This document shows, piece after piece, positions 53,262-62,398 of a stretch of DNA of 64,000 bases. The stretch is from Paenibacillus phytorum. GTDB lineage: Bacteria; Bacillota; Bacilli; Paenibacillales; NBRC-103111. The DNA lies in assembly GCF_013141715.1 (NCBI RefSeq), contig NZ_WHOA01000122.1:1-64000 (forward strand), in the 5' to 3' direction. Under the pieces are notes generated by a model. The model saw only the letters and a list, made by a program, of their open reading frames with translations, did not search any database and was not told where the DNA came from. A program made the translations under genes and the position numbers. Each line of letters opens with the position of its first letter. The first letter of the stretch is position 1.

Positions 53262-53288
53262 GCAGCTCCGGTTAATAGCCGGAGCTGC
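53262..53288 (-). terminator. Hairpin between AraC-type gene and permease gene
   Basis: A perfect 10-bp stem GCAGCTCCGG/CCGGAGCTGC with a 7-base loop, 71 bases after the regulator stop. The U-run is poor (CGCGTATTTT), so termination may be partial and some transcripts may run into the ABC operon. Confidence 0.55.
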
Positions 53289-53358
53289 TGATTGATAACC
53301 ATTATTAAACTGATAGGTGAACAAGCTCGGCAAACTCTTTTCTACCGCTTAACCAATT

Positions 53359-55596
53359 TCACCCAGTCTCCCTACGTACCGCTTCCTCACGAAATTCGCT
53401 AGGGGAGCAGCCAATCACTTTCTTAAACGCGCGGCTGAATGAAATCGCGCTCGTATAACCGACCTGTTCGGCTACCTCCTGCATGGAAGCTTGCGATTCC
53501 GTAAGGAGACGCTGCGCAACCTGCATGCGGATATCGATCAGGAAGTCGACGAACTTCTGTCCGGTCTCTTCCTTAAACAGCTTACTTACATATTTGGCAT
53601 TGATGTTGAAGTTTGAACTAAGATATTCAAGCGACATATTCGGATTGGCGAATTCCTCTTCGATGAATTTTCGCATATCACGAATCGTAGCTGCATGCAG
53701 ACGCTGCTCCTGCGCTTCCTGCAAAACGGTGCCCAGACTATTCAGCACGACTAAAGTCTCTTCCCGCATTTGATCGAGAGAATGGCAATTATCAATGGTT
53801 TCGCTGAGCTTCGGCAAACCGTCCCTTACCCATATTTCTTGAAACTCTTTCGTCATGCCCGCCATTTCCCGTCCTAAATAGTAAATTAAATAATTCATCA
53901 GATTCGTAATCTCATCCTTCGTCAGCAGCCCCTGTTTCATTTCGCCAAAAAGTTCGTCGTACTTCGCCTTCCACTCGTCATCGAGCAATCTAAACGACTG
54001 GACAATGGAGCGAATCGCGTTCAGATGCGAGAAGACTTCTGCTTGGCCGTGATTTGCGATGTGTTTGCTTGTAATGATCCGGTTTTCCCCCAGCACAATT
54101 TTGTGTTTCAGCGCCGTAAGCGCCTCTTTGTATGAATTTGCAACATCGGAAAGTTGTTCAACCTGCTCGCCGATACCGATAGTTACCGTAAACTTAAGGT
54201 TATCCTGCGTCCATAATCGAACGCTCTCAAAAAGCTCGATAATCACAGAGTGCTCGCTGGCCTCCTCCTCGCTGTCGACGAACACCATGACGCTGAGCTG
54301 AGACGCGGAAGTCCACTCTGCCCACAGCTCGAGCTCATGCTTGGGCGCAAGCTCTTGAATGACGCTGCGAAGCGCGAATTTAAGCAGATTCTGGTCTATG
54401 CGCGAGTATTGGCGGCAAAAGTCATTGTATTTATCCATTTCGATCACAAGCACCACTTGTCCGTCGGAAGGGCGCGGAAGCTGCAGACTGCTCGTTTCTT
54501 CCATCCATTCATCGATCGTTAATCCCGTGCCGCCTTCAATGAGCTGATGAAACAAATACTTCGTTCGAAGATGCATGTCTTCTTTGTGCTTTTGCTGATA
54601 CTGATTGGACTGCTCAATAATATTTACGAGCGCCGATTCGATGAACGAGAACTCATCCCCGCCCTCCTTAGACAAACTACCTGACAGCGGTAGGCGGTAA
54701 CCTCGAATACGCGCCACAATCTGCTCAAGCGGCTTGGAATTGCGTCTGGTCACATAAACGAGCCATATGAATCCAAACACAATCATCGCGATCCCGATAA
54801 TAAACCACACATTATATAGCGAGGAGACGATATGAAACACCCTGCCGTTGACAAGTCCGCTTTGATAGGACCATCCTGTATAGCTCGATACGTAATTGGA
54901 GAATACCCTTGCCTGTTCATTAGAGCTTGAAGCTTTAAATAAATCGTTGCCTGATGCATCCTGAACCCCGATAAAGCTTGCTTTCGAATCGTACAGGTCG
55001 GCGATATTTTTTTGCAAAGAATCGGTCGCCACATTGACAACGATCATTCCTTTCTCGCTCGTTATGAACGGCGCCCCCCGGACAAGACTGACAACAGGCT
55101 TGCTGCCTTTTACCGAAAATTGCTCAAAGTCTCTAACGCCCGACCAGTGTTTGGACAGCTGCGGAACCATGGCTCGTTTAATGAACGGCTCATCCTTATA
55201 ATTGCTGAGCTGATCGCTTGTCGCATTACTGAGAACAAAATTGTCTTCAAAACGCACCAAATAGATCGAATCTATAATTGGATAGGAAGAGATCATATCC
55301 TGCATTTTTTTTACCGCACTTATGTTGATGTAAACGTTATCTTTTGCTTCATTATTAAAGAAATCAATCAATTGGTTATTATTAATCGATTCGGTCATCA
55401 CCATATTGTCAATCGCTTTCAGTGAGGTGTCGATCAGGCGCATTGCCTGCAGTGACAGCATTTTGTTGGCATTCAGCGCCTCCTTCCGGCTTTGCTCGCT
55501 TAGCAGCTGAAAAAACACGAAAAACGTAAACGTGACCACGATAAAAAAGATCGGTACATACGAAAGCAGCAGCCGATGAAATAACGTTTTTCCCAT
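53359..55596 (-). CDS. Membrane-bound AraC-family regulator with extracellular sensor
   Basis: Protein of 745 residues. Helix 1 is at about 10-31, an extracellular sensor region follows to about 255, helix 2 is at about 262-288, then a cytoplasmic linker and a C-terminal AraC double helix-turn-helix (LEYLSSNFNINAKYVSKLFKE; MQEVAEQVGYTSAISFSRAFKK). It is built like the protein at 31513 but only distantly similar. It should sense a glycan outside the cell and activate the ABC/fucosidase operon just downstream on the same strand. Confidence 0.9.
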   Translation of the reverse strand: MGKTLFHRLLLSYVPIFFIVVTFTFFVFFQLLSEQSRKEALNANKMLSLQAMRLIDTSLKAIDNMVMTESINNNQLIDFFNNEAKDNVYINISAVKKMQDMISSYPIIDSIYLVRFEDNFVLSNATSDQLSNYKDEPFIKRAMVPQLSKHWSGVRDFEQFSVKGSKPVVSLVRGAPFITSEKGMIVVNVATDSLQKNIADLYDSKASFIGVQDASGNDLFKASSSNEQARVFSNYVSSYTGWSYQSGLVNGRVFHIVSSLYNVWFIIGIAMIVFGFIWLVYVTRRNSKPLEQIVARIRGYRLPLSGSLSKEGGDEFSFIESALVNIIEQSNQYQQKHKEDMHLRTKYLFHQLIEGGTGLTIDEWMEETSSLQLPRPSDGQVVLVIEMDKYNDFCRQYSRIDQNLLKFALRSVIQELAPKHELELWAEWTSASQLSVMVFVDSEEEASEHSVIIELFESVRLWTQDNLKFTVTIGIGEQVEQLSDVANSYKEALTALKHKIVLGENRIITSKHIANHGQAEVFSHLNAIRSIVQSFRLLDDEWKAKYDELFGEMKQGLLTKDEITNLMNYLIYYLGREMAGMTKEFQEIWVRDGLPKLSETIDNCHSLDQMREETLVVLNSLGTVLQEAQEQRLHAATIRDMRKFIEEEFANPNMSLEYLSSNFNINAKYVSKLFKEETGQKFVDFLIDIRMQVAQRLLTESQASMQEVAEQVGYTSAISFSRAFKKVIGCSPSEFREEAVRRETG

Positions 55597-55724
55597 ATTC
55601 AGCCTCCAGTTTAGAATACCTGCTACTGTTTATTTCTTTATTCAGAGGTCATTCCCTTTGAACTTATTAAAAACTTATTGAAAAAGTTAATCTTAATGGA
55701 ACTATATGGCCTTTAGTTGAATAA

Positions 55725-55757
55725 CAAAAAGTGACCCACAGCAATGGGCTGAGGGTC
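55725..55757 (-). terminator. Terminator of the hydrolase gene
   Basis: ACCCTCAGC/GCTGTGGGT stem as at 14232, followed on the minus strand (after CAC) by five T. Confidence 0.7.
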
Positions 55758-55788
55758 TGAGGTTTATATATTTAAACAAATCGTCGCA

Positions 55789-56646
55789 TTAGTCTCTATT
55801 TAGAAACATAGAAACATGTTCGGCAAACAAATCCGCATATTGGAACAGGAATCCGTGACCGGAATCCGGATAAATAATCAATTGTGCATTAGGAATACGC
55901 TGGGACACAATATAAGAATTGATAGTCGGAATCATAATATCGTTGTCTCCATTAGCTACAAGAACAGGCTGTTTGATCTCTCCCAGTTGGTCGAAGGATG
56001 ATTTCGTTCCCCATGCCATAGCTCCCTTTATTTGCGCTTGTACGGATTCAGGTCTAACTAACGGAGCTCTGTTGTCTTTTCTCCCAGCAAGCCGTTCCAG
56101 ATATTCAAGTCCTGCAGCTCTGCTCGTTTCCGTTTGTTCGAAGAATAAGTACAGGAAGTCCTCCGGTTCGTTAACCGGCTTAAAAGCGACTTGGAACACC
56201 TCAGGTTTGCCCTGCTGCGTACCTTCCCCAGTTCCACCTCCCGTACCTGCCAAGATCAAACGACGGACCAAGTCTGGGCGATCAAGCGTTACTAGTTGCG
56301 CTATATAGCCTCCCATAGAGAAGCCGAGAAGGTCCACTTGTTTAAGACCAAGTGCTTCAATGAAAGTAACTGCATATTTCGCTGTTCCAAAGAAAGTTTC
56401 TGCGACCTCTCCTGAAGTTAATCCCACACCTGCGCTATCGAATAGGATGACCGTACGTTCCTTCGCCAATGCATTGACAAAAGCAGGATCCCAATCATCC
56501 ATCGTACCTCTGAATCGTTGGGTGAATACAAGTGGAACATCGGATGTTTTACCGAAAATTCGGTAGGCGAATCGAATTCCGTCAGCTTCAATATAAGAAG
56601 TCTCAACTGTTTCTGCTGTTGCTCCATTTTGTTTAACTGTATTCAT
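55789..56646 (-). CDS. Alpha/beta hydrolase
   Basis: Alpha/beta-fold hydrolase of 285 residues. The nucleophile Ser110 is in GFSMGG, a likely acid Asp234 or Asp236 is in NGDNDIMIP, and His264 is in DSGHGF. It resembles haloperoxidase-like or ester hydrolases; substrate unknown. CAGGGGGAAAG precedes the ATG. It lies 64 bases after an MFS gene on the same strand, so both may be repressed by the TetR protein encoded divergently. Confidence 0.88.
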   Translation of the reverse strand: MNTVKQNGATAETVETSYIEADGIRFAYRIFGKTSDVPLVFTQRFRGTMDDWDPAFVNALAKERTVILFDSAGVGLTSGEVAETFFGTAKYAVTFIEALGLKQVDLLGFSMGGYIAQLVTLDRPDLVRRLILAGTGGGTGEGTQQGKPEVFQVAFKPVNEPEDFLYLFFEQTETSRAAGLEYLERLAGRKDNRAPLVRPESVQAQIKGAMAWGTKSSFDQLGEIKQPVLVANGDNDIMIPTINSYIVSQRIPNAQLIIYPDSGHGFLFQYADLFAEHVSMFLNRD

Positions 56647-56710
56647 GAACTATCTTTCCCCCTGAGATTGATTTTTAGTATTAGTCCAAAAGATGATTCT
56701 TATTTAAAAC

Positions 56711-58075
56711 TTATGCCATTTGTGGTTTTCTTAATGTCAATCGGAGGTATCCGATCGCGCAACCGATGGATAAGAATACAACAATCGCCAGACCCCAATA
56801 GATGTTGCTATATGCACTCGCTTGAGGAATGTTCTTCTGCCAAACTAGAGCACTTGCTGTCATAGCAACGCCAAAGGCTCCGCTAAAAAATTGGAGAAGC
56901 TGAAAGAGACCGAGTCCAGAACCAATCTGAGAAGGCAGCAGTATTCTAGACATTTCATTGGATACACTACTATTCAAAATAGTGATACTAACACTCATTA
57001 GCATGTAGATCAACATGATCGAAACAAATGAAGTTCCTTCGAACAAGGCGAATAAAATGACAGAAGCGAGAAGGAACAAAGGTAGAAATCTGATAATCGT
57101 ATTGTTTCCACGCGCATCAATGATACGTCCGACCCGTCGAGAAACGAACACGGCTAAAATCGAGCCTGGAAAAATGACAAGTCCGGCTTGAATAGCACTT
57201 AGGCCATACTGTTTAACAAGGATCTGCGGCATTAGGAATAGTGTAGCAAAGCTACATAGATACGCTGCAATCCCCACTGCTCCTAGAATGAGAAATGACC
57301 GATTCTTGAATAGTGATGGGAGTACGAAAGGCTCCTTAACCGATCGAATGCGAACGATAAATAAGGCAAGAGCGATAAGCCCAATCAACAGCATAAACCA
57401 TGAATGGTTGGTTAAGAAAAGAAGGAGTCCTGTCGTTCCAACGCCAATAAATAGTGCGCCTAGGGCATCAAAAGACCCTTTCCGCGGCTCTTCCTTAGGA
57501 ATGAGCACTACAAAAAAAGGTACTAACAGCAAAGTAACTGCCGTCACGGCGAACAAAATGTGCCAGCCTAGGTATTGGACAATGGCTCCACCTACAACCG
57601 GACCTAATCCAAGACCAAGCGAAATGGATGACATGATCAGAGCCATTGCTTTACCCCGCCGCTCAACCGGAACATAACGGGAAATCAAATTTAGGGACAA
57701 TGCTGGGATTGAACCTGCTCCAGATGCTTGTAGAATGCGAACGATGAGCAGCATGATAAAATTGTTACTGAACAATCCGGCGATTGCCGCTAGGCTCAGA
57801 AATAAAATCCCTATAATAAAAAGCCTTCGGATAGGAATGAAATCAGCTAATCGGCTATACGTAATGGATGCCATCGCGAATACTATGGAGTAGCCAGTCA
57901 CAATCCACGATGTTGATGAAGCAGACAGATGAAAATCTTTTGAAACAGCAGGTAAAGCCAAATTAAACATCATCGTGTTCATGATGACGAGTACGATCGT
58001 TATACCAAGTAGAAGGGTAACCACACCTTCTTTCATAACACCCTGATCTTTCACATGGCTAGAATTATTCTTCAT
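56711..58075 (-). CDS. MFS drug efflux transporter
   Basis: Membrane transporter of 454 residues with about 12-14 helices. FNLALPAVSKDFHLSASSTSWIVTGYSI at the start and SLGLGLGPVVGGAIVQYLGW (antiporter motif C) point to the DHA2-like drug exporters. GGGAGGGGG precedes the ATG. It is divergent from a TetR gene with matched operators over both promoters. Confidence 0.9.
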   Translation of the reverse strand: MKNNSSHVKDQGVMKEGVVTLLLGITIVLVIMNTMMFNLALPAVSKDFHLSASSTSWIVTGYSIVFAMASITYSRLADFIPIRRLFIIGILFLSLAAIAGLFSNNFIMLLIVRILQASGAGSIPALSLNLISRYVPVERRGKAMALIMSSISLGLGLGPVVGGAIVQYLGWHILFAVTAVTLLLVPFFVVLIPKEEPRKGSFDALGALFIGVGTTGLLLFLTNHSWFMLLIGLIALALFIVRIRSVKEPFVLPSLFKNRSFLILGAVGIAAYLCSFATLFLMPQILVKQYGLSAIQAGLVIFPGSILAVFVSRRVGRIIDARGNNTIIRFLPLFLLASVILFALFEGTSFVSIMLIYMLMSVSITILNSSVSNEMSRILLPSQIGSGLGLFQLLQFFSGAFGVAMTASALVWQKNIPQASAYSNIYWGLAIVVFLSIGCAIGYLRLTLRKPQMA

Positions 58076-58082
58076 TTTAAAC

Positions 58083-58381
58083 CCCCTCCCTCATGCTTTA
58101 TTCTTCTTATAGTTCCCCACATGTGATAAGTGAATATTAGAGTCATCCAGAATTCTTCCTTCCCATTAATGTATCGTTTAAGAATGATCATTCTCAAATA
58201 GCCAGTGATATAACCGATATCGGCTGCGTTATCTAAGCCCAACTATACGCCATTCAAGAATGGTCAGTCAACTATAATATTTGGTTATAAGGATATATAC
58301 TGGTTTTTTAAAGCCGTATTGTTGATTTCGCAAAGAATATTAGCCATTTATTTTGACTAACCGTTCTTAAATAACTATACT
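58083..58381. promoter_or_regulatory. MFS/TetR divergent promoter region with three operator-like sites
   Basis: The MFS promoter on the minus strand is TTGACT (58268-58273), 18-base spacer, TATAGT (58244-58249). The TetR promoter is TTGACT (58353-58358), 17-base spacer, TATACT (58376-58381). Both -35 boxes sit in the shared sequence TTGACT(G/A)ACC(A/G)TTCTT(G/A)AA. A third related site is the perfect palindrome AGAATGATCATTCT at 58183-58196. These are probable TetR operators. Confidence 0.7.
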
Positions 58382-58401
58382 ATCCTTAAGGAGGTTATCC
58401 T

Positions 58402-58983
58402 ATGCCCAGACCGAAAGAATTTGATCAAGAATTCGCTTTAGATAAAGCCATGGAGCTATTTTGGCGGCAAGGCTACGAAAGAACTTCTATTCAAGACCTC
58501 GTGGAACAGACGGGTGTTCACCGTGGAAGCCTGTATGATACGTTCGGAGACAAAAATCAATTTTTCTTGACCTGCCTGGATCGGTTCCGTCAAGTTTCCA
58601 ACCATAGACTTTTTTCGATCTTAGAGGAAACTGGTTCTCCCAAAGAGGTGCTTTCTCATTTCTTTGATAGGGTAATCGACAGTGCCTTGGGTAACGGAAC
58701 TCAGCGAAGGGGATGTTTTATAGCAAATACGGCCATGGAGCTGGCAGCAATCGATCCCGGCATCGCCAGTAGGGTTGAAGCTTATAACCTTGATATGGAG
58801 TCCCGATTTTATAATTTTCTATTGAAGGCGCAAAAACATGGGGGAATGAAATTCCATCATACCCTACGTGAGCTTTCACGGTTTTTGGTTAATACGCGCA
58901 ATGGCCTTTATGTAATGGGCAAGACCGCTTCGGATCGGCAATCTCTGCAGGACGTTGTGAAAGTAGCCTTATCTATTTTGTGA
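58402..58983 (+). CDS. TetR/AcrR-family transcriptional regulator
   Basis: Regulator of 193 residues. The TetR helix-turn-helix is at about 10-55 (ALDKAMELFWRQGYERTSIQDLVEQTGVHRGSLYDTFGDK), and the C-terminal ligand domain contains RGCFIANTAMELAAIDP, typical of the YcdC/AcrR-like subgroup. AAGGAGG precedes the ATG. It is likely to repress itself and the divergent MFS (and perhaps hydrolase) genes until an inducer binds. Confidence 0.93.
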   Translation: MPRPKEFDQEFALDKAMELFWRQGYERTSIQDLVEQTGVHRGSLYDTFGDKNQFFLTCLDRFRQVSNHRLFSILEETGSPKEVLSHFFDRVIDSALGNGTQRRGCFIANTAMELAAIDPGIASRVEAYNLDMESRFYNFLLKAQKHGGMKFHHTLRELSRFLVNTRNGLYVMGKTASDRQSLQDVVKVALSIL

Positions 58984-59000
58984 TTCGAGAAAAAACGAAT

Positions 59001-59040
59001 AAAGAAGTATCCCCATTTACGCAGGGAATACTTCTTTCTG
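59001..59040 (+). terminator. Terminator of the TetR gene
   Basis: AAAGAAGTATCCCC pairs with GGGAATACTTCTTT (one mismatch, nine-base loop), 18 bases after the stop. The T-run (TTCTTTCTG) is moderate. Confidence 0.7.
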
Positions 59041-59373
59041 TGATTCGCGATTAGGATTTACACTTTATCCTAAAATTATCGTACAAGCCGCGAAACCTCT
59101 TTTTGCAGAAAACATGGTTGCCAGCTATACAGCTGTGTAAATTCTTTCTGAAGCTTCTCTGACCAAAATCTCCTCAGCATGAATGCTACTTCCATTGGAT
59201 TAATCCAGTGGAAGTAGGGATTTGATAGCCTGGTTGCAATTCCATTGGAATAATTCCAATAAAATTGAACTTTTCGAAGCTTGAGAGTCGATTCCATTGG
59301 ATAATTCCCAATAGAAGTATTCATTTCATTCTGAATACGATTCGAATGTTTCATAAGTTCAAATGAACTTAAA

Positions 59374-59411
59374 GGGCTGTCCTCAAGTAGATTCTCCTTA
59401 TAGGACAGCCC
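59374..59411 (-). terminator. Hairpin after the carboxypeptidase-like gene
   Basis: A perfect 10-bp stem GGGCTGTCCT/AGGACAGCCC. On the minus strand only three T follow, so it is a weak terminator at the end of the fourth ABC operon. Confidence 0.55.
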
Positions 59412-59451
59412 CATTATTGCTTCTGTACCTTTTAAATGTAGTTGCGGTCGT

Positions 59452-60483
59452 TCAGAATAAACCCTGATCTTCTTTCAAGTTAAACCGGAACATTTCCTCA
59501 AACAATACGAAATGACTGTCCAGAATCTCTTCTGGTGTTAATTTAACTCCTGGAGCTGCCAGCCCCATATTGGATTCGAACGTCATACTCATTCCGCCGC
59601 ATACGTGGTGAATCGCAGATGTTAGATTAAATGAAGGATTAGGCTTCTTCCCATCATCTACCACCATTTGATTCCTTTCCGTAAAAGGGAGTTCCTGCAA
59701 CGCATAAGCATCAACAAGTTTGTGATTAAACTCCTGCTGTTTTTGCATGACGGCATATGGCAAATAAGGAATTTCACAAAAATGATTTTCATTATTTGCA
59801 CCACCATGCAGCAAAACGGATAAATCTGGTGCTTCCACATCGGCAAGCGCGAGCAGCGCACGGGTCTCCTGTGCCATCGGAGCAAAGAAATTGTCGTGCA
59901 TCAGATTAACACCATCATCGTTAAAATAAGACCCAAGGTAATCAGCAGCGTCCTTGATGGGATGTACCGCTTTGCAATCCGGCCACGAACAAAGCGTGCC
60001 GTCTTTCCACGTTCCCTGCATATAATAGACGAACTTCTCGTATGGGACATCGATCAATGAATCGACCGGCAGCCTTGCTCGTCCGTCCGGATTCATGCAG
60101 GGGATGAGCAGCAGCCGGAATCTATGGGCATTTTCAACTAAATAATCATGTCGTTTCCCCCTGTAATCTGTCCCTGTTTCGAGCAGCTCTATGAGGTTCA
60201 TCACGGCGACAATGCCCTCCAGTTCCCCGCCGTGAATGCCTCCGACAATCAATAGAACGGGTTTGTTATCCTTGCTTTTATGCGCGTAATGCGCCAGATT
60301 TCCTGCCCCGCAAGCCGAATTGTAATTGGCTCTCCGTCCGAAGCTCTCCTTCTCGCCGTATTCAACGGCATAGATATCTCTCCCACCCGCAGATGAAGCC
60401 AGCACCCTCGATTTTCCCAGTTTGACATTCAACAAGCATGCTTCGATTTCCATCAATTTACTCTTCCAAAACGGTTTAACCAT
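59452..60483 (-). CDS. M14-family zinc carboxypeptidase-like protein
   Basis: Protein of 343 residues with the M14 metallopeptidase layout. The zinc ligands His84 and Glu87 are in GIHGGELEG, a third ligand His226 in LLHGGAN, NPDGR (131-135) supplies substrate-binding residues, and the catalytic Glu303 is in MTFESN. There is no signal peptide. It is last in the fourth ABC operon, which is unusual next to a sugar-type transporter: the imported compound may be a peptide, a glycopeptide or an amino-sugar conjugate such as a peptidoglycan fragment (inference). GGAGGAGGGGAG precedes the ATG. Confidence 0.88.
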   Translation of the reverse strand: MVKPFWKSKLMEIEACLLNVKLGKSRVLASSAGGRDIYAVEYGEKESFGRRANYNSACGAGNLAHYAHKSKDNKPVLLIVGGIHGGELEGIVAVMNLIELLETGTDYRGKRHDYLVENAHRFRLLLIPCMNPDGRARLPVDSLIDVPYEKFVYYMQGTWKDGTLCSWPDCKAVHPIKDAADYLGSYFNDDGVNLMHDNFFAPMAQETRALLALADVEAPDLSVLLHGGANNENHFCEIPYLPYAVMQKQQEFNHKLVDAYALQELPFTERNQMVVDDGKKPNPSFNLTSAIHHVCGGMSMTFESNMGLAAPGVKLTPEEILDSHFVLFEEMFRFNLKEDQGLF

Positions 60484-60534
60484 TGTATCTCCCCTCCTCC
60501 ATTTTCCGAGCCTCTTTGTTTTCCCGCCTATGAT

Positions 60535-61401
60535 TCATCCTTTTACTGAACCCATCATTGAGCCTTTAACAAAATGCTTCTGAATGAAAGGGTACACCAA
60601 AAGAATTGGCAGTGTGCCCACGAGAATAACAGCATACTTCAGCGATTCCAATACGACCGCCTTTTCTCCGATTGCCGTACTTACGGTGGTGTCCGTGAGT
60701 TGGCCGATCAGGACGATATTCCGAATCGTAACCTGAAGCGGATATAAGCTGGCATCCCGTATATAGATAAGTGCGGAGAAGAAGTTGCCCCAGATTTGGA
60801 CGGCATAGAACAACGAAATCGTCAACATCACGGGTTTAGACAAGGGTAGAATAATTCTTAGTAGGATGCCCAGATCAGACAGCCCGTCGATTTTACCAGA
60901 CTCCTCGAGCTCCCGGGGAATGCCTTGAAAAAATGTCCGCATGATGATCAGGAACCAGGAGGAAACAAGACCAGGCAATAACATTGCCCATATGGTATCT
61001 AACAAACCATAGCTGCGAACAACGAGATAAGTCGGAATCAATCCGCCTGTAAACAGCATGGTGAATACGATGATCATCATAAATGTTCTGCCGAAGACGA
61101 GATTTCTTCGCGACAATGAATAGGCTCCCATCGTAGTGAAGACAAGCGAAAGCGTGGTTCCCAGCACAACATAGATAAGTGTATTTTTGTAGCCGACCAG
61201 AATACGATTGTCCTTTAGAACGGCTTTGTATGCGTCGAAATTGATGCCTTTTGGCCATAGACTGATCTGACTTCCAGTCACATATTCGGAGGAGCTTATT
61301 GAAACTGCTGCCATATGAATGAAGGGAAACAACATGCAACATGCGAAGATCCCCATCAGCAGGACGTTAACAATGTCAAAAAGACTAGTACGTTTATTCA
61401 A
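60535..61401 (-). CDS. ABC transporter permease, YtcP type
   Basis: MalG-like permease of 288 residues with six helices and the EAA loop ELEESGKIDGLSDLGIL. The C-terminus 'FVKGSMMGSVKG' is typical. The start is TTG with AAGGGAG ten bases upstream; the gene begins 15 bases after the LplB stop. Confidence 0.92.
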   Translation of the reverse strand: MNKRTSLFDIVNVLLMGIFACCMLFPFIHMAAVSISSSEYVTGSQISLWPKGINFDAYKAVLKDNRILVGYKNTLIYVVLGTTLSLVFTTMGAYSLSRRNLVFGRTFMMIIVFTMLFTGGLIPTYLVVRSYGLLDTIWAMLLPGLVSSWFLIIMRTFFQGIPRELEESGKIDGLSDLGILLRIILPLSKPVMLTISLFYAVQIWGNFFSALIYIRDASLYPLQVTIRNIVLIGQLTDTTVSTAIGEKAVVLESLKYAVILVGTLPILLVYPFIQKHFVKGSMMGSVKG

Positions 61402-61416
61402 ACCTCATCTTCTCCC

Positions 61417-62325
61417 TTACCATAGGCTTGTTTCCCCAAATCTGCGGCTGAGCTTATTGCTCGTATATACCAGTATGAAACCGATGATCCCCATAAATAA
61501 ATCAATAGCCGTGCCGTAACTGAATCCACTTTGTAAAAGGCCCACCCGGTAAACGTAGGTTGAGATGACATCTGATGTGTCGTAAGTAGCTGCATTTGAC
61601 AATAAAAATACTTTTTCAAAACCGATTTCCAGAACATGACCGATCTGCAGAATGAACATAATAACAACCGTCGTCGCAATTCCGGGAAGCGTCACATGCC
61701 AGATCTGCCTTAACCTGCCAGCACCATCCATTTTTGCCGCCTCATACAGCTGTGGATCAATGGTCGTAATTGCGGCGAGAAAAATAATAGAGCCCCAGCC
61801 CACTTGCTGCCATATTTCCGAGCTGACATAGATCGTTCGAAACCATTCGGATTCCTGCAAAAAATTGATGGTCGGAAATCCCAACCGTTGAAACATATGG
61901 TTGAGCCAGCCGGTGCTCGGCGATAGCAACATAACAATTATGCTTGAAACAACTACCGTAGATAGAAAATAAGGAAGATAACTCACCGTTTGAACGAATC
62001 GTTTGTATACCTTACTCCGAAGTTCATTCAATAAAAGGGCTAGTACGATGGGAGCGGGAAATCCAAAAAGAAGCTTATATCCCCCAAGCACTACTGTATT
62101 CTTGATAATGATAAGGGCGTCGGGATTTTCAAGGAACAGCTTGTAATATTTAAGACCTACCCATTGACTCCCTGTCAGACCCTTGAACAGATTGTAGTCC
62201 TTAAAAGATATGACAATTCCGAACATGGGAACATACCTGAACAGAATGTAATAGACCAGCACGGGTGCCAGCAGCAGCAAAAAAATCTGATCACGCTTTA
62301 TTTGCTTTAAAATGGATGGCTTCAA
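61417..62325 (-). CDS. ABC transporter permease, LplB type
   Basis: MalF-like permease of 302 residues with the EAA loop QLYEAAKMDGAGRLRQI and C-terminal 'GETSLW'. The start is TTG with AAGGAG eight bases upstream. It follows the binding-protein gene across a hairpin. Confidence 0.92.
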   Translation of the reverse strand: MKPSILKQIKRDQIFLLLLAPVLVYYILFRYVPMFGIVISFKDYNLFKGLTGSQWVGLKYYKLFLENPDALIIIKNTVVLGGYKLLFGFPAPIVLALLLNELRSKVYKRFVQTVSYLPYFLSTVVVSSIIVMLLSPSTGWLNHMFQRLGFPTINFLQESEWFRTIYVSSEIWQQVGWGSIIFLAAITTIDPQLYEAAKMDGAGRLRQIWHVTLPGIATTVVIMFILQIGHVLEIGFEKVFLLSNAATYDTSDVISTYVYRVGLLQSGFSYGTAIDLFMGIIGFILVYTSNKLSRRFGETSLW

Positions 62326-62348
62326 TGCTGGTTCTCCTTCCTGAAGAT

Positions 62349-62386
62349 ATAGGGCTGAAGCACCGTCAGCAGGCGTTCAGCCCTAT
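62349..62386 (-). other. Intergenic hairpin after binding-protein gene
   Basis: A perfect 11-bp stem ATAGGGCTGAA/TTCAGCCCTAT with a 16-base loop, 12 bases after the binding-protein stop. No U-run on the minus strand. Confidence 0.65.
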
Positions 62387-62398
62387 CGTTATCACTCA

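Larger units (their letters stand above)
58984..59451. repeat. Repeat-bearing spacer between TetR gene and carboxypeptidase gene
   Basis: Holds the TetR terminator, three copies of a palindrome with core TTCCATTGGA(A)TAATTCCA (59187-59216, 59237-59267, 59291-59320), and a hairpin at 59374-59411. An open frame at 59076-59414 on the minus strand is produced by the repeats and is not called. Confidence 0.65.

Noticed and set aside
59076-59414. 112-residue open frame on the minus strand
   Set aside because: It spans three palindromic repeats and a terminator-like hairpin, with no family resemblance.
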